The notes below the pieces were generated by a model. It had not been told where the DNA came from. It did no database searches and was given only the letters and a program-made list of their open reading frames with translations. From Prunella strophiata (taxonomy: Eukaryota > Chordata > Aves > Passeriformes > Prunellidae): a DNA stretch of 64,000 bases. The stretch spans positions 15,763,585-15,827,584 of the forward strand of contig JAZBQD010000019.1 of the NCBI GenBank assembly GCA_036583965.1, read 5' to 3'. Both the position numbers and the translations under genes were made by a program. Shown here piece by piece: positions 11,227-21,133 of this stretch (the stretch's first letter is position 1; every line of letters begins with the position of its first letter).

Positions 11227-12050
11227 ATGGCGGAGCCGGCGATGGCGGAGCCGGCGATGGCGGAGCCGGCGATGGCGGAGCCGGCGATGGCGGAGCCGGC
11301 GATGGCGGAGCCGGCGATGGCGGAGCCGGCGATGGCGGAGCCGGCGATGGCGGAGCCGGCGATGGCGGAGCCGGCGATGGCGGAGCCGGCGATGGCGGAG
11401 CCGGCGATGGCGGAGCCGGCGATGGCGGAGCCGGCGATGGCGGAGCCGGCGATGGCGGAGCCGGCGATGGCGGAGCCGGCGATGGCGGAGCCGGCGATGG
11501 CGGAGCCGGCGATGGCGGAGCCGGCGATGGCGGAGCCGGCGATGGCGGAGCCGGCGATGGCGGAGCCGGCGATGGCGGAGCCGGCGATGGCGGAGCCGGC
11601 GATGGCGGAGCCGGCGATGGCGGAGCCGGCGATGGCGGAGCCGGCGATGGCGGAGCCGGCGATGGCGGAGCCGGCGATGGCGGAGCCGGCGATGGCGGAG
11701 CCGGCGATGGCGGAGCCGGCGATGGCGGAGCCGGCGATGGCGGAGCCGGCGATGGCGGAGCCGGCGATGGCGGAGCCGGCGATGGCGGAGCCGGCGATGG
11801 CGGAGCCGGCGATGGCGGAGCCGGCGATGGCGGAGCCGGCGATGGCGGAGCCGGCGATGGCGGAGCCGGCGATGGCGGAGCCGGCGATGGCGGAGCCGGC
11901 GATGGCGGAGCCGGCGATGGCGGAGCCGGCGATGGCGGAGCCGGCGATGGCGGAGCCGGCGATGGCGGAGCCGGCGATGGCGGAGCCGGCGATGGCGGAG
12001 CCGGCGATGGCGGAGCCGGCGATGGCGGAGCCGGCGATGGCGGAGCCGGC
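11214..12050. repeat. Perfect 15-bp minisatellite, about 56 copies
   Basis: The unit ccggcgatggcggag repeats without any mismatch from about 11214 to 12050 (837 bases, 55.8 copies, 55 ATG triplets from 11227 to 12037). Because 15 is divisible by three and the unit has no stop codon in any of the six frames, very long spurious open frames result on both strands. In the GON7 frame each unit reads Met-Ala-Glu-Pro-Ala. Each unit has three CpG. There are no spacers, so this is not a CRISPR-like array. Zero divergence points to very recent expansion, ongoing homogenisation, or an assembly artefact. Confidence 0.98.
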
Positions 12051-12494
12051 GGCCGAGGCGGGCCCGGTCCGGGAGCTGGTGGCGGAGCTGCGGGGCCGCG
12101 ACGGGCGGACGCGGACCGTGCGGGTGCCGTACCGGCGGCGGAGGAGAGCGAGGAAGCCAAGATGGAGAGGGCATGAGGGGGCCAGAGCGAGCGGAAGAGC
12201 GGGTGCAGGAGCTGCTGGCGCCGCTGGTGCAGGAGGAGCGGGCGGCGGCGGGCGGCGCGCGGCGCGGTGAGTGGCGGGGGCGGCGCGGAGAGCGGGCTCC
12301 GCCGGGCCCGGGGCGCCGCCCGCGCCCCGCACCGTTCACCCGCGCCCGCCCGAACTCTGGCAGGTGGTGGCGGGGATGACGACGACCTCTACGACGACGA
12401 CGAGGAGGATGCAGGCGAAGACGAAAACAACGTGGACGCGGCGGCGAGCGGCGATGACCCTCCCGTGAAACGGACGAAGGTGCAGCAGCCGTGA
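11227..12494 (+). CDS. GON7: GON7, KEOPS complex subunit (two exons, frame broken)
   Basis: GON7 is a small, largely disordered subunit of the KEOPS complex, which makes N6-threonylcarbamoyladenosine at position 37 of ANN-decoding tRNAs. Exon 1 runs to the donor at 12266/12267 and exon 2 is 12364-12494 (TGA 12492-12494). Similarity to human GON7 (100 residues) is seen in three blocks: [18 protein letters not shown] after the array, [13 protein letters not shown] before the donor, and the acidic tail [14 protein letters not shown] with the basic end VKRTKVQQP. The first block is in a different frame from the second, so a net one-base excess (or two-base loss) lies between about 12130 and 12200. 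The start is uncertain because the array offers 55 in-frame ATGs. The last one (12037) gives a protein of about 120 residues, close to the family size, while the first adds about 270 residues of Met-Ala-Glu-Pro-Ala. Poly(A) signals follow at 12827 and 12835. Confidence 0.85.
12037..12266 (+). CDS. GON7: GON7 exon 1, non-repeat part
   Basis: Starts at the last array ATG ([18 protein letters not shown]). The last 60 or so bases encode [19 protein letters not shown] in the frame that joins exon 2 correctly through the phase-1 donor GCGCG|GTGAGT. Between the two blocks the middle frame reads [14 protein letters not shown], so either two one-base losses or one one-base gain would explain the break. 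Confidence 0.8.
12364..12494 (+). CDS. GON7: GON7 exon 2
   Basis: The acceptor is ACTCTGGCAG|GTGG. It encodes a Gly- and Asp/Glu-rich tail ([20 protein letters not shown], then NNVD) ending KRTKVQQP and TGA. The DAEDENNID-like motif of human GON7 is clearly matched. The intron before it is only 97 bases. Confidence 0.93.
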
Positions 12495-12826
12495 GGGCGG
12501 CGCTGGAGGCCGGGCCCGCGCCTGGACAGGCTGTGCCGACTGTAAGTGCCCCGGGCCCGCTGCACGGACCGGCTCCTGCGGCGCTGCCGCTCCCGTTTCA
12601 AGTGCGAAATGTCCATCCCGACACTGTTTTAACACGGGAGCCTTTCCGAAAGGATGCGCCTGGGTGTGAGCAGCGGGTTGCTTACGGGGTGCCAGTGTTA
12701 TGCTGACGCCAGTTTTTTGGTAAACTAGTTGGCAAGTATATATTTTTCTCACAAATCTTCTGATTGGTATGTTTTTTAATAACTTATTCCGAGTCACAGT
12801 ATTTCTTCATGTGACACCACTTTTAA

Positions 12827-12840
12827 AATAAAGCAATAAA
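12827..12840 (+). terminator. GON7: GON7 poly(A) signals
   Basis: Two AATAAA hexamers at 12827-12832 and 12835-12840 lie about 335 bases after the GON7 stop codon, a normal 3' UTR length. A good donor-like gact|gtaagtg at 12542 could allow a 3' UTR intron, but no partner was sought. Confidence 0.7.
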
Positions 12841-15800
12841 ACCTGAAAAGAGTTATTTTGTCAAATATAATCTTTAAAAATACAATACAGCTTGTGTTTG
12901 TATGGAGAAAAAGCAATATAAGACTACTATAGGTATCAAAAGTAACAAGCATGTTTAGGACTGTGCCTGTTCCTGTACAATCCTGCAGTGGAAGATTATT
13001 TTTTGTCTATCATCTACAAGGTTTAGTCACCTATCAATCAAGCAGCTTCTGTGAACAGGTATAAAACACTCTTGATAGTCACTCCATAGAGCCTAAAGCC
13101 TAAGAGTGTTCTTTAGCAGAATTTAACTTCCTGAATGAGTACTGTAAAAAGCATTTTGGGGGGAGTTATTTTCATTTTCTTGTTTTCTCCTGGCACAGTT
13201 TGTTAATATATTTTGGAACCTGAGCAAATCTTGAGACTTGCATATGTAGGACAAAATGTGGAAATAAATGAACTTTTGTGAGGACAAAATTGTCTGCATT
13301 TGTTTGAAATGCAGGGAGGAGTCAGAAATGAGGTCCAGTAAATGTATCCTTGACATTTATGTACTCTAAGATATCCTGTTGGCAGGTGGGGTAGAGGCAT
13401 AACTGAAAAGACCAACTCAGGTTGTACACCTGTTTTCCCTTTTCCTCCAGACAAACCTTCCAGAAATCGTATGAACTGTGTAATGGCTGAAAAGCAGCCT
13501 TTAACATTAGGCAAGAATTTGTGGCCTTTAGCTATAAACTGTAAACAGTCCACTGGCATGTCATGGACTGAAAATGTTTGGTCTAAAGCAACAGACCCTA
13601 ACTTAGCACAAGAGGAGGTGCAGGTAACATTCCAGTAATGGGATACTTATTTTTTTTGGTCAGCCTGGACACAGGAATATGCTGCACCTGAGCATTGAGT
13701 CAAAAACTAACACTCAAATTTCTGCCTTTAAAGAATCCTTGCTAGTCCTTGTAGCTACCAAAACTTTCAAATGACAAAAAAAGCACTGGAGTTTCAGGGC
13801 CTTATGCATGTCTACATTGCAGGTTTGCTTGTGGCAAAAGTGCCCTAATTCAACAGACTTCATTTTTGAGTTGCTGTGAGGTTGCCAGGCAAGGAAGCTT
13901 TAGTGTGATGTGGTTCCCCACCCTCCCAATCCCCTACAGCTGTGTTCTGAACCCCATCTGGGGAGCCCCTAAGTCAACTGTGGCCCTGAATTTTAGGCAG
14001 AGGAGGTAAGCCTTGATGGAAAAAAAGATGCTGTGTTCTTCACCTCAGAGAGATGTAGTATTTTTGCTACCTAACCAACCTTCAAGAGGTCACAGAACAA
14101 GCTGAGTTCACCACATCTGCACTGTTCAGTGCAGTTTGTATGTCTCACTAATAAAACTTGGTTTTACTGGCCCAAGGGAACTCAGTGGATTTCCTCACTA
14201 AAATAAAGGGGAGAATGCTGGTGTTTTTGTATGGAATTAAAAGAGCTGATGTGATACTAAATTCTTGGTAGTATTTAGATGAGAACCAACTGCTTTTACT
14301 AATTGCAAAACATTACAACAAAAATGTCAAAGCATGTCTCCTTCACAAAGACTGGGATTATATGACATACATTTGTTACTGTTGTGAAATACTGAATTGC
14401 TGGTTCAAACAACTTTGAGGCTAAATTCATGAAGGAACTTAACAGGTTGCAGTGTTCTGTGTTAAAAAAAAAAAAGCTTTAAGTCTCAAGTATGCAAGGC
14501 ACTCAGATAGTTCTGTGAGGGAGAGCAGGTAATCCCATTATGCCCAGTAATGGTGCATTGTCTAAAAGTGCAGTACCTTTTCTATCTCCCAGGAGAGGGA
14601 TCTACAGTCATCATTTTCATTAAAGGATCTGACTGTCATTCACCCATGGCAGCCCATTTAAGTCCCACTCACTCCATCTTAAAAGCTAACTTATCCAGAA
14701 GCTATTATGAGTATCAGATTCTCTGTAAAATACCCAGTAGTCTGGCAGCTGGGACATCCTGGGGCCTAACTTGTGGTGACTAGGTCAGCACTCAGCAGTG
14801 TGAATGCACCAGTCAAATGGCCTAGACATGGGCCCTGAGGACTGAGCTGAGCAGAAGTTCATTCTTATGGCTGTAGCATGTTCTTTCTTCCCAGAAGAAA
14901 CCTGGTATCTTTAAGGAGAGCTAAGATAAGTCAGTTCTTAAAATGTAACTACATAATAAAATTATTAAACTGCTTTTCTGCATTAGGTCATTTGTAGAAA
15001 AGTGGTTCTCATCAAAGACTGTGACATAAAAAGCAGGATTTTTAAAAAACTAGTAAGAGAAACTAGAGAGTATCCTTTTAAGAAAACAATGGACCAGGCA
15101 AGAGAAAATAAGGAGAGTTAGTATGTATTCTGCAACAACTGGAACATTTTATTCCAGGGATAAGTCAATCCTCATATTTTTAATTTTAAAAATGAATCAA
15201 ATTTGCAGTCCTACTTTGCTGCTGGAAGAAACGTGTCATAAGGAACACATTTTCTTGTAACTTACTTTTGTCCAAGTTTGAAGAGCTGCAGCCTCATGTC
15301 ATGCTCTTCATTGGACCCACTCCCCCGTGGCAGGAAATGAAGAACAGGCTCAGTAGCACTTAAAAATATGTGGCAGACTCATTCCTGAGATGGGAAGGGA
15401 CTGTCAGGTAAAGGTCAAGCAGCTAAAGAAACTAACACTGAGACTGCTCAAGTGATGTTCAAGCAGTCTGACAATGCTTTATCTTGTGACACAAATAAAA
15501 AGAAATCCAGGGTAAGTGGCATACAGATGATCATTAATCACCCTTGTGTTACAGCTACTCACTTTGTTGGCAGAACATTAAAGCTCAGAACGTTGCAAAA
15601 CTTCAAGCTTGATTATCCCAAAAGTTTGTAGATGATGTCATTTTCTGTTACAGACAGGTCTTTGGTGACTCAGATAATCAGCCTTGACAAAATCTATAAA
15701 TTTTCAGAATAATCAAGCTGAAAGTTATTTCACTACCTTTTTATTTTTTTTTTTTTCCTATACTACAGTAACAACCACTTTATCATTATTTTTTATAGTC

Positions 15801-18298
15801 TTTCCTTCATTTACCCCGTTGGTAAGATTTCACCTGTTGATGTTGCCCTGGTGTCAAAAATGCTGGAAGCACCAGCAGAGCTAACTTACCTCTTCTCCTA
15901 CTTCCATTGTCTAATATTTCTATACACTATGTTAAAAGTTCTCCACTGCTGCTTTCCACTCCAAGCTCAAATCCTTACACCCATGGCATTTGCTTGAATT
16001 AGACTGTGTGTGTTGTTTTTCTGCAGTTAGTTGCAGAACACATGCCTGTCAAAGACTGGAATCCAAAACTAGGCTTGTGATGGAAAAGTCTATGAACACG
16101 AGTCTCTGTTCTGCAAGTCTCCACCATGCCCAGCACATGCTCCACATCCAGACAGCTTGGGTCATCCCACCAGGCCTGCTAGTGAATTTCCTAAGGGTCA
16201 CATGCTTGCATGACAGAAAATTAGGTAGTTCTTCCTATCATTTTCTATTTTTGATGCTTCCTCTTATGCGTTTGGCTCTTTAAAAAATTCCATCTGCATA
16301 CAATGTAACTGTTCAGTTTAAAACTACAGTGTCAAGTTGAAAACAGTCCAGTCAGAGGTATTCAGTCAGGGGATTCAGTTTCATCCAGCAAGCCCCAAAA
16401 TTTCAGGCTACAAACAAGTAATTGGGGCACAGAGCATAAGAGGACAACGAAAGATGAACTGAACAAGCAAGCACACTGAGGGAAGGACACGAGTACAGAC
16501 TAAAGCAACTGATGGCCAGCACTGCTGTCTGGCACCAAACACACAAAAAAAACCATTAAACCAAAAACAAAAATGAAAAGCTATTGATAAATATCTGCAT
16601 TAATAGACTTGTGTTTATAAACATTGAAAAGTTTTTATTTTATAGATAAATAGCATGGTGATTTTAAAAGTTGAGAAACAACACAACTTAAAAGCTCTGA
16701 CTCCCCAAGATACTAACTACTCATCAGAGTTTATAATTTACTCTTACTCCAGCACACTAGGATGGCAGCTTCCTCCTTTTCATATTGCACTTAGAACTCA
16801 AACCCTTCTTGCAAAGGCTACATTGTTTTCAGGTCCTAGCACCAATGCTGACAACTGAAACCAGTGTCTCAAAGTACCTCCAAGTGCAAACAGAAAGTTT
16901 AAGGTGTTGGAACTGCCATGCTTAAACACAGCAACAGTGAAAACAGCGTTCTCTTTCCAAAGCAAGAGAAAGACAACACTCTCCAGGATTCCCTTAATGG
17001 ATTAGCATTTGTGATTATTAGGTATGGACAATCACATACAGTTGAAGTTACAGTCAAACAGTTTAGCTCATCATTCTTTTGAGCCTACTGCTTCTGAGAA
17101 GTGTATTTTGCACTGTTTTCGTATTTGTTACTTCCATCATGGCTGGGACAAAAATTTAGTTATTCTCAGAACAAACAAAAATGGACAGAAAGTAAGAACA
17201 GATTCAGTTATTCAAAATATGCTATTCCAAAATAGCACTGAAAAATAAGAGGTTGAAGCTATGGCAAAGAAATCTCAATGGAATTTCAGTATGACTGAAG
17301 AAATTTACATTCATTACAAGAATGAGAAGAAGGTATCTTCTTTGAATTTCTGGAAGAAACATGATTATCTGTCTTACAACCTGTTAGTAGCATCCCCCAA
17401 ACAGTTAACTTTCCCAAATTCAAAGTTTTTACTAATATATCAGTTCTCTTGGAACAGTTTTGCATGATGTCTGGAGTGAAATTTGAATGATCATAAATTT
17501 CAGTAACTTATAATTTTATCAAGCGAGATGATAGGAGAAGGAAACACAAAAGAATTTTTGTGCAGACTACAGGCCAATGCCAGCATAGGCTGCTTTAGAT
17601 GTTGTAGGAACAGTTTAAAACATCAAGCTCCAGGCCTATGCCACTCCTCACTGCCTGTCTACTACAGTGAGGGACTGTTGTGACTGAAAATAAGTAGGCT
17701 ACCACAGAAAAAAATGTACTTTTTCCCTTTAAAGGTTTGCACAAACTTTATTCTTTGCTTCCTGTTTTTGTATCTAAACTTATTTTTTAAAAATTCATTT
17801 AAAACAGCACTGATGTAGATAATAAAAAAAAAAAAAGAAAAAGCAAAGAATTGTGTTAAGTGCAGCTTTTATAATCACGTTCTTAATTTCTTTTTTCCTT
17901 TTACATTTACCACAAAAGAATATATTTTCATTGATTTCACTCCAAGTGAAAACATAGGAAATCACTTTTTTGCACAGAGGAGTAAAGTTGTGGACCAGAA
18001 ACTTGTTTCCCCACAGGACATTTCAGATGGAGAGTTGCAATTTTGCATCATTAAGGCAAAATGAGGAATACTTCCATCACGTGTCACACAGGTCTCTCCC
18101 ACTCTGGCCACTCGATAGATCCATAATTAAAAATCTTTGTAGTTACTTGTTTGTTTTAAATAGAAAACAGTCATTCTCTTCATTGCTTATCAGTTTGAAA
18201 GAAAAGGCTCTTTCCAGCCTTCACTCAGAACTTCAGTCTTGTGATTAGATCAAGCCTATGCAATTGCTTCAAATCAGCAACAGAAACTAGAAGTCGAG
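12841..18298. other. Gene-free interval between GON7 and LYSET 3' ends
   Basis: The two genes converge here, so both 3' UTRs may enter the interval. No conserved coding exon and no confident transposon were recognised. A/T-rich unique-looking sequence dominates, with short A- and T-runs (for example about 14464-14475 and 15741-15757). Confidence 0.6.
17747..17752 (-). terminator. LYSET: Candidate LYSET poly(A) signal
   Basis: Minus-strand AATAAA (tttatt on the plus strand) about 550 bases after the LYSET stop codon. Others lie further on, for example near 16634, so the used site is unknown. Confidence 0.35.
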
Positions 18299-18694
18299 CT
18301 AAGTGTCAATTAGCTGTAATCTACTGATCTGATTAGAGGCCTTCACAAATGTTTGGTGACGATTGCAAATAACAGCCAAGCAGATAGGAATGATGCAATA
18401 CCCAACAGTTTTGGGGTCAGCTCTCGTACAGGAATAGAGGAACAAGAACATCTGTAAGTACGGTATTAAAAATATTATCGTCCACAGCCAAAACGGCAAG
18501 GACAGCAGGCGTACTTTTAAGGAGTGTGTCCATGTGGTTCCTTCCTGTGGCTCCTTGGGGTGTTGCTGAATGTGCTCCAGTGCTAGTTTGTTGTAAGTCT
18601 CGTTGATTTCAAAGACATAGTAAAAAGCTGCAGCACTTGCTAGCAAGTACAGCCCCACACCAATCCAGCCCATCCTCTGGCGGAAGTTCATCAT
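18299..18694 (-). CDS. LYSET: LYSET (TMEM251), lysosomal enzyme trafficking factor
   Basis: A complete 131-residue protein, the same length as the shorter human TMEM251 product and nearly identical to it along its length (MMNFRQRMGWIGVGLYLLAS at the start, NQISRLQLIDT at the end). LYSET is a Golgi membrane protein that stabilises GlcNAc-1-phosphotransferase, which tags lysosomal hydrolases with mannose-6-phosphate. Two membrane segments are visible, about residues 10-31 (hydrophobic, GVGLYLLASAAAFYYVF) and 66-91 (LPFWLWTIIFLIPYLQMFLF), joined by a hydrophilic loop with HIQQHPKEPQEGTTW. The coding part is a single exon whose acceptor TTGTTGCAG|GTGC lies at 18711/18710. The tandem ATGATG at 18694-18689 is taken as the start because the frame runs back into the splice site and then meets a stop in the predicted first exon. 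An out-of-frame ATG lies just before it. Confidence 0.97.
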   Translation of the reverse strand: MMNFRQRMGWIGVGLYLLASAAAFYYVFEINETYNKLALEHIQQHPKEPQEGTTWTHSLKVRLLSLPFWLWTIIFLIPYLQMFLFLYSCTRADPKTVGYCIIPICLAVICNRHQTFVKASNQISRLQLIDT

Positions 18695-18710
18695 TCTCCA
18701 TGCTCTGCAC

Positions 18711-20557
18711 CTGCAACAAAAGGCGACATGAACATTCACTACAGCTCGGGAAAAAGGGGAACAGATGAACCTTGGTTTTCATTAGTTAACTTTCTATAAC
18801 TTTTCATTACACATTAGTTAAAACACACACGTCAATTTCTGAGAGAATCATTACTCTGCCAGCAACAGGTTAATGGCAGCAACATGAGAAGCTCCACTGA
18901 TGGCTCTGGATAGTTTAGGGCCTGCTGGGTATCAGGATATACCTGGCTTAAGTCAGATACTCAAGGAATAAAACAAAAGTCATCAATTGGGTAAGTGACT
19001 TACCCCATCTGCCCTCAAAGTCTCTAAACACAGAGTGGGGATAATGTAAGATTTTCTACAAATATGTAAAGCTTGGAAAGTTCTTTGATGCCTGCAAGAC
19101 AAACATGCTGTTAGACAGCCAGTAATGATACCATCACTGCTTGTCTGTGGTGCAGCAACATCCATTTGTATTAAGCTCTAGCTGAGTGCCCATTTATGAA
19201 CCACAGAAAGGGGTGTTTTCAATTTGAACATGAGGTTCAAGGGTTAGGCTGTACTAAAGGTATGTACCTGCACAAATTATTGGAGCCCCACAGACACTAA
19301 TGGGCTCAATTTGAGCTGCTTCAAATCTCCAGCTGGCCACATGGGTCTAGGTGACTGGAAACACTCTTCAAACCAGTCACAAACACTTCAGCTGCAGTGT
19401 ACCTCCACACAAATGAAGTCATCACCTCTTTCCCTCCAAACAGCCCTTGCACAGGGCAGGGAGAACCACTGCTTCTCTGCACCTGATTAGGGTTCTCAAA
19501 AAAAAAAAAAAAGCTTTTTCAGACCTCTGGGCTTTTACCTTTCCCTTTCCTAGAGAGGGGTAAAATCCATTTACGTAGTGCTGTTTTAAGAAAATATATC
19601 AGGCCTTTAAAATAGCAGGCAGAAATGCTTATTGAAAAATGAATTATGCACAGAAAACAGTAACAATTCATGGAAGCATTAGAGAATTCACCATAAATGA
19701 TACAAAATCATTACACCATTCCAAATCACCCTTTTTGAGCCAGACTAATCTGCCAGTTTCGTTGGCAATCCCACTTCCTGATTTTCTATAACTGAGGGAT
19801 ACTCTCAATCCTGACATGACAGAATCTGATCAAGGCAGCTCTAGAGAAATTGTTCTGGCCCCTCAGACTCCTGCATTCATGGTGGCTAAAAGAATCAAAC
19901 ATTCAGGGACATAAACACCTGAGCAGGAACAGTAAGTACCTGAAAAGGAACAGTAAATACTTGAGAAAGCTATTGCAGACTTAAGTAATATCAACTTCTC
20001 GTTCAGCTGATCCTTCTAAACAACTCAGCTGCACGTTTCGCTTTATTCCCCCGAGTCAATACGTTTAATAGGACAACTGAAAAATTGTTGAAAGGAACTG
20101 CTAACCTCTAAGGTAAAAACTTGAAACCCAGGTCTGCCTTTACCCACTAAATAAGCCGCTGTTTTTTCCAGCAGTTCGGCATATCCGAGCTGGCTCACGA
20201 GTTGTCGCCTTCGAGGAAAATAAACCGTCACAAGGTATGTACATACTGAAAACAGAAACACTGTCAAAACAGCAGTAGATTTAAAAAGGTAAAAGCGCGT
20301 TTTGATCCTGCCCTTGAGCAGCAGCCACAAGAGGAGCCTTAGCTCCCGGTTATATCGAAATAAGCTGAGCTATCAGAGTCTTCTCACTGTTATTCTCCGT
20401 TTTCAGACCCAACTCCAACTTGCAGCCTTTGGGCACACCCGCGATGGTTCTCGGACCCCTTCAGCCCGCCGGGGCTCTCCTCCGGCGACCCCCGCGCACA
20501 CCGCCCGCCGGACCCGCGCTCCGGGCCAGACGCGCTTGGCCGCCGGCAGCTCCTTAC
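18711..20557 (-). other. LYSET intron 1 (inferred)
   Basis: This is the interval between the coding-exon acceptor (AG at 18712-18711) and a consensus donor in the upstream CpG island (AAG|GTAAGGA, exon end 20558). No exon was recognised inside. A poly-A run lies at about 19499-19513. Confidence 0.6.
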
Positions 20558-20930
20558 CTTCCTCCGGCCGAGAAGGAGGGAGCGGGAGGGCGGCGGCGGG
20601 CGGCCCGCTCCCCTCAGCCCGCGCCGCGGCGCCGGGAGGCGGCGAGTCCCGCGGGCCCGCCCCGCTGCCCGCCCGCCGCCATGGCCGCCCGCGGCACCGG
20701 CACTTCCAGGCACGGGAACGGCTGCCGGGGCGCGCGGCCGCATCCGGGGCGGGCGCCTTGGCCGGCCGCCATCTTGGCTCGGGCGCGCGCCCCTCTGTGG
20801 CCGGAGTGGCCTCGCCCAAAATGGCGGCGTCGCCCTGAGGCGGCGCTCGGCTCCTCCGCGGGGACGGACCCCAAGTGCCGCGTTCTGGCACAGAGGCGGC
20901 GTGAGCCCGCCCAGGGAAGTAACAACAAAC
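20430..20930. promoter_or_regulatory. LYSET CpG-island promoter with two YY1-like sites
   Basis: A sharply bounded GC- and CpG-rich block in A/T-rich DNA. YY1-type motifs occur in both orientations: gccgccatcttgg at 20765-20777 (minus-strand sense) and aaaatggcggc at 20818-20828 (plus-strand sense). YY1 sites of this kind typically sit just downstream of the start of housekeeping genes, so a minus start near 20780-20800 is likely, and a divergent plus-strand noncoding start is possible. No conserved protein is encoded on the plus strand. Confidence 0.7.
20558..20780 (-). other. LYSET: Predicted noncoding first exon of LYSET
   Basis: The donor GGAAG|GTAAGG at 20558/20557 is in a CpG island with a YY1-type element just upstream. 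Reading the frame required by the coding exon back through this exon meets a TGA near 20614 and no ATG after it, so the exon is probably 5' untranslated. The 5' limit is approximate. Human TMEM251 has a longer form with extra N-terminal residues; I cannot find that extension here. Confidence 0.55.
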
Positions 20931-21087
20931 ATTACTAAGGACGTTACAACAGAGACTGAAACAGGCCAGCAAATGGCAAACGTATAGTCAAACCCCAGTA
21001 TATGCTTAGACGTAAACATGACGTAGTGGATTATTTCTATTAAATTATTAGGAGATCTTATAGTGCTTATTATCCCATGGCAACCAA

Positions 21088-21133
21088 GGGGGTTGGGATC
21101 AGGTGATCTTTAAGGTCCGTATGTTTCTATGAT
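21088..21133 (+). mobile_element. CR1 LINE 3'-end fragment
   Basis: The text ggttgggatcaggtgatctt, then taaggtcc and tttctatgat, is a degraded copy of the CR1 3' terminus in sense orientation. Only about 45 bases are recognisable. Confidence 0.7.

Larger units (their letters stand above)
10540..12620. promoter_or_regulatory. CpG island over the UBR7/GON7 divergent start
   Basis: Dense CpG and GC boxes extend from UBR7 exon 2 through both transcription starts to GON7 exon 2. The tandem array at 11214-12050 adds three CpG per 15 bases and so makes up a large part of the island. Outside it the composition falls to ordinary A/T-rich DNA. A CpG island over a head-to-head gene pair is the usual form of a bidirectional promoter. 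Confidence 0.85.

Noticed and set aside
11214..12050. CRISPR array
   Set aside because: Units are directly adjacent without spacers, and the context is a vertebrate gene promoter.
10700..12160. A 486-codon minus-strand open frame with Ser-Pro-Ala-Pro-Pro repeats fused to UBR7 exon 1
   Set aside because: The conserved UBR7 part begins at the ATG at 11020; the upstream part is array sequence beyond the likely transcription start. Read as UBR7 with an N-terminal extension it would have no family precedent.
11199..12176. Plus-strand frame starting at ATG 11199 (Gly-Asp-Gly-Gly-Ala repeats) as the true GON7 frame
   Set aside because: It does not read the conserved [11 protein letters not shown] block and ends before the exon 1 donor. 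It is kept only as a possible overlapping upstream frame.
10429..12339. A 636-codon minus-strand open frame through the array and UBR7 exon 1
   Set aside because: It is open only because the 15-base repeat and GC-rich flanks lack stops. It crosses the real UBR7 splice sites and has no conserved content outside the exon fragments.
20390..21019. Long open frames on both strands in the LYSET CpG island
   Set aside because: They are products of high GC content. They disagree with the splice donor at 20557 and show no family resemblance.
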